This document shows, in pieces, positions 52,458-64,000 of a stretch of DNA of 64,000 nucleotides; the stretch's first letter is position 1, and every line of letters starts with the position of its first letter. The stretch lies in assembly GCA_011009095.1 (NCBI GenBank), contig VTPC01008452.1, forward strand, positions 59,455-123,454, in the 5' to 3' direction. Under the pieces are notes generated by a model, which saw only the letters and a list, made by a program, of their open reading frames with translations, was not told the origin of the DNA and did no database searches. Made by a program: the position numbers and the translations under genes. Source of the DNA: Ignelater luminosus. Lineage: Eukaryota > Arthropoda > Insecta > Coleoptera > Elateridae.

Positions 52458-55400
52458 TACTTAAGGAAGTACTGAAAAAATAAGCAAAATAAATTTGATC
52501 CTTTTTAAATTTTTGACAAACTGAAAATTGAAACATGCAAGTTCCTTTTGCTTTGTTTATAAGAAGCCATGGAATCTTTTCCCATTTTTACCAATTAGAA
52601 CGATTTCTTACATTTTATAAATTCTGCAAACCAAAGTAAAGACAGAAAACCAATTCTTTGCCAGCATATAATGTTTAAGAACACAAACAAATGAGCATGA
52701 CCAATCCTGTATTCTGGTATGCATTAAAAGCAATAAAAATATTCGATCAATTGTTTCACGTTAAAGTTTGTGTATTTTTTCGGATTATGATGGTGAAAAT
52801 ACGACCAAAACATACTTAATCTGGCATACAGCGTACACTAAGAGTAAAAGCCGATAAAAAAACAAATAAAACAGATTGTTACAAACTCGGTAGTTACAGC
52901 ACAGTTTCAAATTCCCACTATTCATATTTAATACATTATCAAAGCAAAGAGATAAAAATTCGTTGAAACACAAAAAATTGCCAATTTAAGTAAATTTCAA
53001 TTTCAGATCTGAGCAAGTCGCAAAATGAACAACTAGTGGTGATAACATTTTAAATTTTAAATAAAAGAATTTTCCATTGCGTCAGAAAATAAATAAAACT
53101 TTAATGCACTTACTTTAATTGTTTGACTTTTTTATATGACACCAGCGTGATCGTAATGTTAGAACAACAAAAAACAAGTAGTAATGTTCCATTTATGTTG
53201 AGGGTGTAAGATGGTGGTATCAGAAAAAGCTTTGCACATAGTAGCTAACGGAAAAGTGAACGAAGTGCGACACCGGATCGTAGCTTAGAAACCCAGAGGC
53301 GAAAGAAAACATTTTCACTGATACTTTAACACACTTAGGTTGAACATAAAAAAGAAAAGAAGAGAACCTTAATATAAAAGTGGAAAAGGGGGAAAGAAAA
53401 AAACATGCAAGAAGCAAGGAATATGAAACCAAATTAGTATCAATTTACTTGCCTAATTTAAATGTCTTGTTTTTTCAATGGTTCGTTATTTCAATTTCGC
53501 ATTTTATGAAATTTCTGAAATATTACACTGGTTTTCAATATAGAATTTAAGATATTCAACAGACGTTAAATTTCATTTCAACAATTTAATTAGAACGTTT
53601 CCAATTACCTCTAGGAGCTAGAGAAAACAAGAAAAAAGAACTAGGTTTAGGAAAAAAACTGCTAACGCAATAACATAACGTTTCTCTAAGAAGTAGTAAC
53701 AAGATATCAGCACTTAATGTAGTGTTAATATTAGTTTTTAGACATTTCTATGTCCTGAGAAAGTCGCTTCAGTTTTTATAGGTGTTTTTAAAAGAAACAG
53801 CTACTACTTGATAGCGTTTTTAATTTACTTTATCTCTAAAAAATTACAACACTCGTGTAACACAATATTTCAGATTCAAAAAAACTACAGGAAATAACAT
53901 TAAAGTTGGAGTTTTACTGTTGTTAAGTGTAGTTCAGAATTTTTTGTTTTTACAAACAATTCTATTATGGAATTTTTTGTCTTTTATCGAAGTTTCTACA
54001 ATGCGAATAGGTTTTGTATTTTTCCTCCAATCACAGATACGTTTCCATTAATATTATTATCTTCTTAATTAAAATAGCGAACCAAAAACAATAATATTGT
54101 TAATTGTTTCGTCTTTAAGTTCTGTTATTTTTGAAAATATTATGACAACCATTATAGCTTCTGCTGAGATCAGATTTCTTAATATACTGACACATTTCTC
54201 ACCTACATTTAATACGTAATAACTTTTAGAGAACTTCATCAGAATTATTTTTGACATAACGTACAGAATGTGATTTTCCAACGTGGAAACCATAAATATA
54301 ATCCCTTTTACGTCTAAGATAAAAATAAGATTTGAGAAATTATTTCTGGAGGAGGCAAGTTGTCAAAGAGAATTTTTGTTGTCTTTGAGCAACTATGTGG
54401 AGAACAGTTCTTAAGTGAAATAAACACAAAAGATTCTTGACGATTAGTAAATCAAAAACAAAATAGAATGACGTTTATCCATCATTAGGATAATGATTGT
54501 TATGACTAATATTAGACAATATTTAACTGTAAACATAGGGTAGCAATCACATCTATTACACCCACTTTTGTTTCAGCTGCCGTTTGTCCACAAATATTTT
54601 ATGTAATTGATTATGTTACAAAAAAGCACCGCTGTAGACATCTAATTTTGAATTCATGGTAATTTAACTTGTAATGCCTATTTAGTCTGACTACCTTTAT
54701 TGAATTTAGATGCTGTGTGTGAACTCAAATACAATTAAGAAATTATACGTTTGAAGTGTATTACAGTGTCTGAGTGATTTTACTTAAGGCAAATTAAATG
54801 AAGATTGGATAAGTTAAAACCGCAATTCAATTAGAGTTCTGATACGCTGACTGAAAGAAAATTAATATTCATCAGACTATCAGACAAAAGATATTTTAGA
54901 CAGGGGTCATATCAATTTAACGCTGCTAATGTTTATACTAGGATTTAGATGATTGAAAAGTTGCCAAACTAAGTCCATGCAGATTTCTTCACCGGCTGTT
55001 TATAATTCACAGCTTAAAACTTCAGAACGATTATTTATGAAATACAAGTACAGGAATCATTTCACAAATAAATAGAATTCAACAAGACTTATAGAGAGTG
55101 GCTTTTGAATGTAACCAAGTACATTAAGCCTTTTGGTCATCTTCTATCCCATAATGGTAGCTAATCAGATATTTACTCTCAGTAACCTTCAAATTTGTTT
55201 TTGGCCCAAGTTGGTCACATTACCACTGCTAGGAATAAAATAAAAAAAATAAACTGCCAAGATTTCCTGATTATAATATCAATTTTGTTCATAAAATTGC
55301 ATTAGCATTCTAGAGAATTTGGACAGTCGGTTATCATAAGGGCAAAATGTGGCAGCTAAAAGAAAAATCTAAAAAATCTCTTTAGATGCTAATGCCCTCG

Positions 55401-56040
55401 ATTAAGCTGTGTCTTACAAACGAGAAATTTGAGCAGCCATATCTCCGCTGCTATTTCTTGGTCATTTTCAAACTTTTTGTGAAATACTAATTACGCCTTG
55501 TCAATATAACTTACTCCAATCAAAAACTACAGTACCTAAAAATCTGATCACCGATGTATATTATTTTGATCACTTGCTTGATGTTCAACATTCTTACAAA
55601 TTTTGTTTTCTTGATATGAGGTTAGTCCATGTTACAAAAACAAATAAGGACTTTTAAAAGTTTTAGTCATCACTTTAGACAGTTGTATTTTGGTTTTACA
55701 TCTAGAGGAATAGCCCTTGAATTTTGAATTCCCCCAACAGATTCTACAATCTGAAGATTGAAAATCATAATTTTGCCACTAAAACGAACTTTGCTTCAGA
55801 GTGTATATAAGTATAAGTATAATATGATACAAATAAATATCAAAATCATCAACTTGTTTCATCAGATTCGAACACTTGAAATATGTCAGCCTATACGTTC
55901 AGATGTAGGAGACGCTCTTGCCAAATATCAAAATTAACAGTTGTCTAGAATCTGCCTTATGGTATGAAAGAATTGTAAACGTTTCCCGTTCTGACACTAG
56001 CTTCCACTGTATTTAATTCATTATTCAATTTTTCTTAGTC
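52458..56040. other. Noncoding AT-rich DNA
   Basis: No gene, element or RNA gene is recognised on either strand. Confidence 0.5.
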
Positions 56041-56358
56041 TTCTTTCTTGACGTGGTCCATAGAGACGCGATTATGGATATGAATTTCCTAGTCTTTTCC
56101 CATATGTACGATTTTGCTTATTGCAGTTTGTTCAATTTACTTCTTATTGAGGTTCCCCCTACATTCTAAGAATTTACAATAAAGGCTTTTGCATAGCCTT
56201 TTGACTTCATTTAGTTTTTAATTATTTTCTTCTGATATGGTCTTCCTACTCTACTATGCCATACGTGCCAATTTGGCTTGTTGCAGTTTGTTTAATTTAC
56301 CTTCTTGCGCATTCTGAGAATTTTTAATTAAGGCTCTTCATAATCTTTCGACATTTTT

Positions 56359-56366
56359 GTTGCTAT
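56359..56366 (+). repeat. Left 8-bp target-site duplication of the hAT element
   Basis: GTTGCTAT, repeated exactly at 57343-57350. Confidence 0.88.
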
Positions 56367-57342
56367 CAGACACGTAGCCAAGGAAGGGGTCCAGGGGGTC
56401 CAGACCCCCCGAAATCTCCAAATCCTTCTTCGCCTTTGTAATACACGTTTCATCGAACGTCATGATAGTGTTTTGGCTTTTGCTAAACTTCTGAAACCTA
56501 TTGTTTTAGTCTGCTAGATGTTGCACAAGAAGTAAGAAGCCCTTCTGCCACAGCTACAACACTTTTGGCCGCAATGGAAAAAAGCGAATTTATTATCTCA
56601 TTGCTGGTTTGTAAAAAACTTTTTAACTTCACCTTACCACTCTCTATATTCCTGCAAAGTAGCAGTAGTAGTAGCAGCTGTAAAGCATGCAAATGATGTC
56701 ATCTCCTCATTGCAGAAAATAAGAGACAATGCTCAATTTGTTTTTAATTACATATTTGTTTGTTGTTTAAAGAACTGTTTGACTGTAAACTAAGAGTTAC
56801 TGGCAGACAAACTCAGCGCTCAAATCCCCAAACGAATTTCGTTGAGGACTCTTATAGAATATCAGTTTTTGCTCAGTGTATCGACCAACTAATTACAAAT
56901 TTATAAGACAGGTTCACGGTGAATGAAAATTTCCCTTCAGATTTTCAAGGATTTGCTTCACCCGAAAAAGCAGTATTGGTAGAAAACTTGTCACTCTATT
57001 ATTCCAAAAGATTCTCAGTTACGGCGGTACAGGCTGAATATTGTTTGGTGCAAAAAGTCTCGTCAATGGAGCCAAATAACTGACGTTCTCACAGTACTAG
57101 AAAATTGTAACAAGGTTTGTTTTCCAAATATACACAATCTTCTCACAATTTTGGCGACTACTTCAGTCACAACAACCAGTGTAGAGCGCTCGTTCTCTAC
57201 AATGAAAAGGGTTAAGTCTTTAGCAAGAAACAAGATGAGGAATGAGAGGTTGAGTTTCTCAGTTTTTTTGTCTATCCACTGGAATATAGAAGTAAACCCT
57301 GACGATGTTTTAAACGTCATGGCAAACATGGCTACGTGCCTG
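56367..57342 (+). mobile_element. hAT element, internally deleted, with intact TSD
   Basis: A 976-bp element flanked by a perfect 8-bp duplication (GTTGCTAT), the hallmark of hAT insertion. Ends are short inverted repeats: CAGACACGTAGCCAAG on the left, and CAGGCACGTAGCCATG for the right in reverse complement, differing at two positions. Only the 3' part of a hAT transposase remains inside; a full element would be several times longer, so the 5' coding portion was deleted before or after insertion. Confidence 0.9.
56460..57342 (+). pseudogene. hAT transposase C-terminal remnant (MYM/TTF-type zinc-finger class)
   Basis: Frameshifted remains of a hAT transposase on the plus strand. Early blocks include VAQEVRSPSATATTLLAAME (near 56520) and RVTGRQTQRSNPQ (near 56790, the typical 'P-R-GRQ-HR-N' segment). 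The C-terminal dimerisation block is best preserved: ATTSVTTTSVERSFSTMKRV (from about 57151), then LSIHWNIEVNPDDVLNVM, the 'ERSFS-LKRIK ... LLSIH-DI--N-D-V' signature. The terminal repeat overlaps the last codons. The N-terminal zinc finger and the catalytic acidic residues upstream are not identifiable. Stops lie near 56697 and 56912. Inactive. Confidence 0.85.
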
Positions 57343-57350
57343 GTTGCTAT
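57343..57350 (+). repeat. Right 8-bp target-site duplication of the hAT element
   Basis: GTTGCTAT, identical to 56359-56366. Confidence 0.88.
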
Positions 57351-57610
57351 ACTTTATCTAGCTTTTAATTCTTTCTGTTTTCTTCTGATATGGTCTTCCT
57401 ACAGTTTTTTCATTTAAATGAGATTTTGGGTTGTTACAGTTTGTTTTATTTTACTTTTATTGGGCTTTATGTCTATATATTTTATTTAGTTTTCAGTTTT
57501 TTCTCATTTTGTTCTTATAATATGTTTCTACTGTCTTTTACCACATGGACAATTTTACTGCAGTTTGCTTAATTCGCCTCCTATTGAGTTTCTCTTGATC
57601 TCTTGATGTA

Positions 57611-60600
57611 TTACCTTCATTAATTGTTTTAGCAAAAATATGATTTTATTATTAATTTTGCCTTGTAGGTAAGCAGCTTGTTTTACACTAGTATATCAAT
57701 CTGTTTATCTATTCTGGTGTTACAGAAACTTCTATTTTGGCTATTTGGTGTATTATCAAAAAGATTTTCTGGCTTGGTGCTTGCCCGTTAAGGACTCTCG
57801 AGCTGTTGTCATTACATTATTTAAAAAAAACTTGTTTTGGTGCATCGTCTCCATCCAAGGCATTTCTTTTATAGTAGCTTTACACAAAATACCATCAACT
57901 TTGTTTTGTTATCACGTCCTCTAGTCGCTGTGTTAGCCGCTGCTACACTTTGGTATCTAAGCAATTAAAGGTAGAAAAAATTGTCAGGTCGATTTGGGTT
58001 TGTCTTTATTTTTGTGTACTGCAGCATCTCAATATTCCTCTCATTGTCTTCAGTCTTACACAATTTGTAGTCTCTCTATTTCACTTCTTTTCTCTGCTCC
58101 CTTTATCTGTATAATATAGAACTGTCTATAATTCTATTTTTTTTTCAAATAAATTTAATTCTGCACTAGACAGAATAACTGTAACAATTCCGCTATGGGT
58201 CATATCAAGGCAGAAGAATTGGCATCCCTAAGGCTTCTTCGGAAATTAATTTTGAATAATATGTTCTCGAGTTCCTTTAGAAGTCTTCATTCACAGATGA
58301 TCAAATGAAAGTTTCCCTATCCAAAAGTATATCAATAGTTGCAGAAACTTGGAGAAACACATGAATCTTGCAAGTCTTGAAAGACTTCTTTATTTTGAAA
58401 CAGTTCGGCATCTTTAACTTAAAAATATTAGACTAGTTCGAGAGGTCAAAATTTTTTGGCAAATCCACGCGAAAAAAATTCCTTGGAAGAGAAATCAATT
58501 TCCAGGTTTCAATTAAATCTCAACCTAGTCATATTTTAATCAACTGCTGTAATAAACTATTGTTTCTTAAAGAATTCATATTTGTATTCGTTAAACTGTG
58601 CTGATTTATGTGATCACTGCTTATAGTACTCAACATCCTCCGAAAATGATGCTTCTTGAAACTCCTTGTGTTTTCAACAATAATCCGGGTATTTACAATG
58701 ATCTAACATAAGTAATCCCCCCTAAAATCTACATACAATTTGTTGTTCCCTTTAAGCTGTTTGAAAACCATTTTGAGTACGGTCCCTCTCTAAACTATTT
58801 TAATAACCTCAAAGTACTTCACCCTTTTTAGAAGTTTTCATTGCACTAAGAATGAAACAGACTTTTAATACAAGCATTTGTGGTTAACCCTTTTATCGCT
58901 TTGTTGTTCGCAAAAATGCTAAACGCAAATTGATGGCTTTTAGAAAAAGAAAGAACTACGGTAGAACACAACAAAGGTTTTTGTTTTCATGGATATTCCT
59001 AAAATCCCTCAAATGCATTTAATCGAAATTATATATGAAGAACTTACAAAAATTGGAGTTATTAGTTAACCACTTTTAGGTAAGTTAACATAATCTCTAT
59101 TTATAATGACACGCATCTGGTATTCTCATCTAATTTATAATAATACCTGCTGAATGATGCGTCTACAGTCTGATTTAGCAGTTGAAATTGATTTTACTAA
59201 CCCTTTTAAGTCGTGATAATCCTTAAAAACCCAGCGACATAGCGGTTTAACCATTGTTACCGTATCTGTAAAAGAGATTAACATTTTGAAACCTGCCTGG
59301 TGATTTAGCTCAGTATTCAACTGGCATTAGCTACCTTACAGTCGATGTTACTATCTGTCAAAACAGGAAATTAAGGAAAAGAATACATTTTTTCCCCAAG
59401 CTTGAATACGTCCACTCGTTTTTTTAAATGAAAAATTCTTGCCATATCGCACAACCGGAATTTTAGTTAAAGCTTTATTGGCCTACTTTGGGAAAAAAGA
59501 AAGTTAAAAAAGATATTAACAGTTCTTACAAACACATTTATTATTATTTCTGTTTGGTTTCTCTATAAACGAAACAACTAGAGCGCAAGTAATTAAATAA
59601 ATGTATTATGTAATTTTTATTTTTTACATTCCGGGAAGGTTTTGCATTAATGAAATGCGAGCTCTAGAATTAAAAAGCATAAAGGTACCTTTCCGTTTTT
59701 GTTAAGTTTTCTTTGTTTTGCGAAGCCCCAACTATTATTTTTTAATAAACCACAACTGGTATTATTTAGATGTTAACTTCACAGTTGGTAATTACTGTTT
59801 TTGCCACAAAGCCCTGCAAGGCTTTCAGCTTGAATAAAGGCAGGTTATTAAGTTATGAATCGTTTCTAGATTTTTTTTTATTACAGGAAAGCTTTCAACT
59901 TTTTGAAACATATTGCTGCTTTCAAGTAAGTAAACCGTTCTAGAAAGTGAGGTTATTGGCTATCAACGCACCTTATTTTATTAGCGCCATTCAAAGAAAC
60001 CCTTAAATAAAAATGAGCGTCAACCATTTTTTTTAACCTAAAACTTTTATGGCTGCACTAAAGGCGAAATAATTCAACAAGTTAACCATTTTACACACTT
60101 ATAATGAATACTAAAAACGAAATACAAGGAAAAATTTTTAACAAATTTCGTTAAGGTTTTTCTTCTTAAAACGTAATTTGACCCTCTTGGTATTGAAAAA
60201 GAGCTAAAAGCCATGACTAAAAAACTGATCTTTATTTTAGGGAGTTTTATAACAGATAAAATTTGAACGACGCGATAAAATTTACTTACCCTCAACTGTT
60301 CAGTGAAAAGAAATTTGGTTGCTTTGTGATGCTAGGCAATTTATCTACAGAGTTTGAAATTTAGAGTCTTTTGAAGATTTTTGTCCTCATTATTTTATAA
60401 ATAACCAGTTTGACGGTAATACAGTCAGTATATTTGTTTTTTTCTATTATACATGTATGCTAACAATTTGCTTTTTATTTGTTGAAAACAGATCAGTGTT
60501 CAACAATACAAACAATAAAAAAAGTATTGATTTTAATTCATTAGTAGTCGGCATGAAGGGTATATTCCTTTACAAGATCTGAATAAAACTGCGAACATAA

Positions 60601-60940
60601 AACAACTTGTGGATGTTGTATAAAAAGCAGAAAGACCTTGCTAGACAAATGTAATTGAAGTTTATTCGAGGAATTACGAAAGGAAATAAAAAAAACCTTG
60701 CAAGAGATAAGGAATTAACCTTTTTAATCTTTATCTCTTGGGCTTACAAAAATGAAATTTATGGAAATCGTCTGAAATAAAACAACAAATCATGACAACG
60801 CCAAGTGAATATTAAAAATATTCTAAAAATAGGCTGTAATTATATTTATGTAGACATTTACTCTACAGAATTTTATAAATAAGTACTGATTAGGCTTTTA
60901 GATGTTAGCGGAAATGCAAAAACAATCTACTTTCAGTTAA
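57611..60940. other. Noncoding AT-rich DNA
   Basis: No gene is recognised. The stretch is T-rich near 57600-58150, grading from the tandem repeat, then ordinary AT-rich DNA. Confidence 0.5.
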
Positions 60941-61200
60941 GGAACACAAGACCTAAAATGCCTTTTTTGCGCGAAACCACCGTTCGTATCGTTCCTGAGA
61001 GAGTAAACCCAACCGTCCGTGTACACGTGAATGGTGTTTGGGATTATTTTATTTAATTTAAAAGTGCCCCACCTGTCGCTTGAACAAATTGATGGATCGG
61101 TATAGAGGAGGTTCCGCTGCTTTGTTTGGCTCTTTCCTTTTCTTCCTCTGGGACCATCTGAACGATGTGGTTTATGATAAAGTATCAGTCAAAATGAAAC
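60940..61200. promoter_or_regulatory. Candidate conserved noncoding block
   Basis: Less AT-rich than its flanks, without a reading frame. It carries an E-box-type CACCTGTCGC at about 61070 and ACACGTGAA at about 61023. Regulatory role is inferred from texture alone. Confidence 0.2.
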
Positions 61201-61899
61201 ACGAGTTTGAAGATGGAAATTTGAACAAAAATGCGTACCAAAACATTATTTAAAATTTAGAATGAAGATCAAAACAAAAAAAACTTAATTTCTGAAATTT
61301 TCAGGGTATATGTTGTATTATTAATATGAAAATTATTTTAAAGCGTTTGTTCATTACATATTCAGAGCCTCGATGACGCTAAGTAGTTCAGCAAAATATC
61401 TAAAGCGGTTTCTATAAATCATCAATGAATTGCAATACCTTTGGGATTCTATTTTAGTCCTTTCTGCTCGAGTTTTTTCCAAAACGAATTTCAGGTACAA
61501 GACTAATTCCAAATTTATCAAAATCCAAACCTAACAAGGTCTAAAAGATCGTCTTCTTTAAACTCTAAGGCAGCTGTTACTCCAGTTTTGCACTAACCGC
61601 AAATTATCTACAAATTACCTATTAAATTCGCTCATACGTAGGTAATATTCATTTTTCTATTTCTCTTGAGAGAAGTTCTTATAGATAGCACGATTTGTAA
61701 GCTTGCTAATATTTTCTCGATAGTGAAAAGCCTTTCTACAAAAACATCCGAAGAGATCAAGAATCATTCAGCAACCTTTCAGATAGCCAAACTACTGCAA
61801 AACTTCAATTATCAAGCGCGCTTTGCCAACGTTTAGATTTTAGTTTGCCTAGACTTCTTTCAAGGATTTCTTCCATCTTCTTTACATTTGCTGCAGTCT
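61201..61899. other. Noncoding DNA upstream of the BEL/Pao fragment
   Basis: No LTR could be identified here. It may contain diverged upstream parts of the retroelement, but I could not align any. Confidence 0.35.
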
Positions 61900-63240
61900 T
61901 TCTTTTGCCAAGGTTATGGTTCTCAGAATAAACTTGCAATCGAAGAGCCTTAAAATCTTAATGATTAAGTTATCAACAAAATCAACAAACGAATACAAGG
62001 ATTTACAACGTATCCTCTGGAGGTTTTCTAAATCGGAACCTGTTCAATATTATTTTCTCAACACTGTAACTTATGGTGTTAGTTCCTCTCCTTTTTCTAG
62101 TTCAGAATTACGCTAAACAATACCCTGAAGCTTCCAAATTTTTCGAATCAGACATGTATGTGGATGATATAATGACTGGCAGTGATACTTTTTCAGAAGC
62201 GCTCAAACTTCAACATGATTGAAGAGAACTTCTTGAAAGGGATGGGTTTGAACTTTGCAAATGGGCTAGTAACTCCCCTTCTCTATTGTCTCAACTCCTT
62301 TCCTCCTTTTTGCAATCTAGTTCATCTTCTTTAGATTTGGATGATAGTAACTTTTAGGGCTTCTTTGGAATCCTTCCCGGGATATCTTCTGTTATAAGCA
62401 CTAAGCGTACCTTGCTCTCTGAGTTAGCTCGAGTGTTTGATCCCTTAGGTTTTCTCGTACCTTTAACTGTTATTTTAAAGCTTTTCATCCAAACATTATG
62501 AACTTTAGGTACTGACTGGGATGCTCCTCCGCCTGAGCATATCTCCCAATCTTGGTCCCAACTTAAATCAGAGATGCCTGAGCTAAGTCAGTTGTCTATT
62601 CCTCGTCATGTCCGCTCTTCTCAGTATTTGTCATGCTCAATCCACACATTCTACGATGCGTCTGAAAAGGCCTACGCTACAGTTATTTATTTACGAATCA
62701 TAAAAGCTGAGGACAAAATATTTAGTCGTTTACTATGCGCTAAGACAAAGGTAGCTCCTCTCAAAAGGATATCTATTCCTAGGCTTGAACTTTGGTCTGC
62801 CTTGCTGTTGTCTGATCTGATAGCGTTCGGGGAAATTTGATACTGGTCGAGTTCATGCTTATACGGATTCCATGGTAGTTTTAGCATAGATATGTAGTTC
62901 TCCTCATAAATGGGCCACGTTTGTGTCTAATCGCGTTACTAAAATTCAGGAAAATGTCCCACCTAGTTGCTGAAACTACGTCTCTTCTATCGACAATCCA
63001 GCTGACCCTGCATCGCGCGGGTTATTCCCACTTAAACTTATTTCAAATTCATTATGGTGGGTGGGGCCCCCATAGTTGTCCCTTCCCTGTCATTTATGGT
63101 CTCATGATTTATCAGAATTTCCTGATACTGAAGAAGAATTAAAGAAGACCGCATGCGCAGCTGTTATTGAACAAGGTCTCATTGATTCACTTCTTCAACG
63201 ATTTTCCTACAGCTTTTTGGTCTAGAAATCACGAGCACTA
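61900..63240 (+). pseudogene. BEL/Pao LTR-retrotransposon polyprotein fragment (RT, RNase H)
   Basis: A pol remnant of the BEL/Pao superfamily on the plus strand. In order it shows an RT finger/palm block (DLQRILWRFSKSEPVQYY ... TVTYGVSSSPF, 62000-62095), the catalytic MYVDDIMTGSDTFSEAL block (from about 62155), GFELCKWASN, then the peptidase-A17-type region STKRTLLSELARVFDPLGFL (62400-62460) and TDWDAPPPEHISQSWSQLKS. The RNase H part follows with FYDASEKAYATVIY (62649-62690) and AYTDSMVVLA (near 62860), and then NPADPASRG (62997-63021), typical of the junction to the integrase. At least five stops or frameshifts interrupt it, and gag, protease, integrase and LTRs are missing. An old truncated copy. 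No envelope-like sequence was seen. Confidence 0.9.
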
Positions 63241-64000
63241 CATTAACACAAAATCTTTCTTCACAACAAATACTTGGTAACGTCTTCCTCGGTTAAAGAG
63301 GAATAACACGCAAAGCACATCTAATGTACCAACAATATAAAGTACAATTTTTCGATTCTACAGAACTTTGAAAATACAAAATGCAAAATGAGAAATAAAA
63401 CAAACTCCAACGATCCTTTATAGAGCAGAGGGCATATTTAGAGATAAATAATATGCTTGGTTAAGCAATCAGAGCTAGATCAACTAAAACCAAGTAAACA
63501 TAATTTTCATATATTGCTAATCATAACAGAAATTCTTCAGAAGGAAATCAACAGATTCATCCAATTCTATAGCAACACTTTGTTTATTTAGATGATCTTG
63601 ATGAAAAGCCAAAAGCTTAGGTAATAAACAAGTAACAGAAATTATAGATTTTTATCACCCATTTTCTCATCATAATTAGAACAAAAGAACCTTCTTATTG
63701 TTTTGTATTTACAGACCAAAAAGGTGCAATGGGTTAACCTATCTGTCTACCTTCACTGGTATAGGTTCGAAACAAGTTTACCCGGTTATGAGAAATATAT
63801 GAAGACTCCCAGAATCATGCATCTTGATCCAGCAGCTATGACACTAATCAATCAGAAGAGAGCAATGACAGAGAAAAAAATCACAAAAGTGTGAGAACAA
63901 CAATAATATTACTATTCATGTTTAAAGATTTGCTCAAAATGTAATCTTTCGGACTTTGGGTCATAATGAGTAAAGAAATCCTGATGACACTGTACCGATT
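63241..64000. other. Noncoding DNA at the right edge
   Basis: No continuation of the BEL/Pao integrase and no LTR is recognisable. Short frames carry no family signatures. Confidence 0.45.

Larger units (their letters stand above)
56040..57610 (+). repeat. Degenerate tandem repeat, ~4 copies, interrupted by a hAT element
   Basis: The word (A/G)CAGTTTGTT and its surroundings recur at 56123, 56283, 57436 and 57560, and TTTCTTCTGATATGGTCTTC recurs at about 56226 and 57379. After subtracting the hAT insertion and its duplication (984 bp), the spacings are about 160, 169 and 124 bp. Copies are T-rich, diverged and noncoding. A small satellite-like array. Confidence 0.7.

Noticed and set aside
1..64000. 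A new multi-gene defence or metabolic system
   Set aside because: The window shows one host exon, decayed transposons and noncoding DNA. No cluster of intact genes exists to support such a claim.

Overview
This window is AT-rich eukaryotic DNA, almost certainly from an insect. The only host-gene sequence I can identify is one spliced exon of a classical insect N-cadherin (CadN) on the minus strand (5938-6081). It has clean splice signals and the calcium-binding DKNDNPP linker. I found no other exon, so most of the window is best read as very large introns and flanking noncoding DNA of that gene. No bacterial-type features (operons, ribosome binding sites, CRISPR) are present, and I saw no rRNA or tRNA gene.

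The rest is a record of mobile elements of different ages. From left to right these are: a 554-bp MITE with ~95-bp terminal inverted repeats (7600-8153); an old DDE transposase remnant on the minus strand (8540-9819); a piggyBac-like element with an intact left TTAA end but no right end (14198-15980); a possible reverse-transcriptase scrap (near 20510); a fold-back element (22134-22341); a Tc1-like element with both ends (22897-24516); a palindromic MITE (24871-25090); a decayed non-LTR retrotransposon (about 28760-29800); a pogo/Tigger-like scrap (about 40880-41390); a second 'TACA(A/G)GGTG' MITE (46609-46971); a mariner with perfect 28-bp inverted repeats (51234-52457); a hAT fragment with a perfect 8-bp target-site duplication inside a degenerate tandem repeat (56367-57342); and a BEL/Pao retrotransposon fragment (61900-63240).

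Every autonomous-type element is broken by stops, frameshifts or deletions. The mariner is the youngest: its ends are perfect and its only visible damage is a small deletion in the DNA-binding region. The Tc1-like copy has lost the segment carrying its second catalytic aspartate. No coherent new multi-gene system is visible. The items most worth checking are the symmetric CadN exon with its GC-elevated flank, several repeat-poor islands that may be intronic enhancers, the nested hAT insertion, and the paired MITE families.
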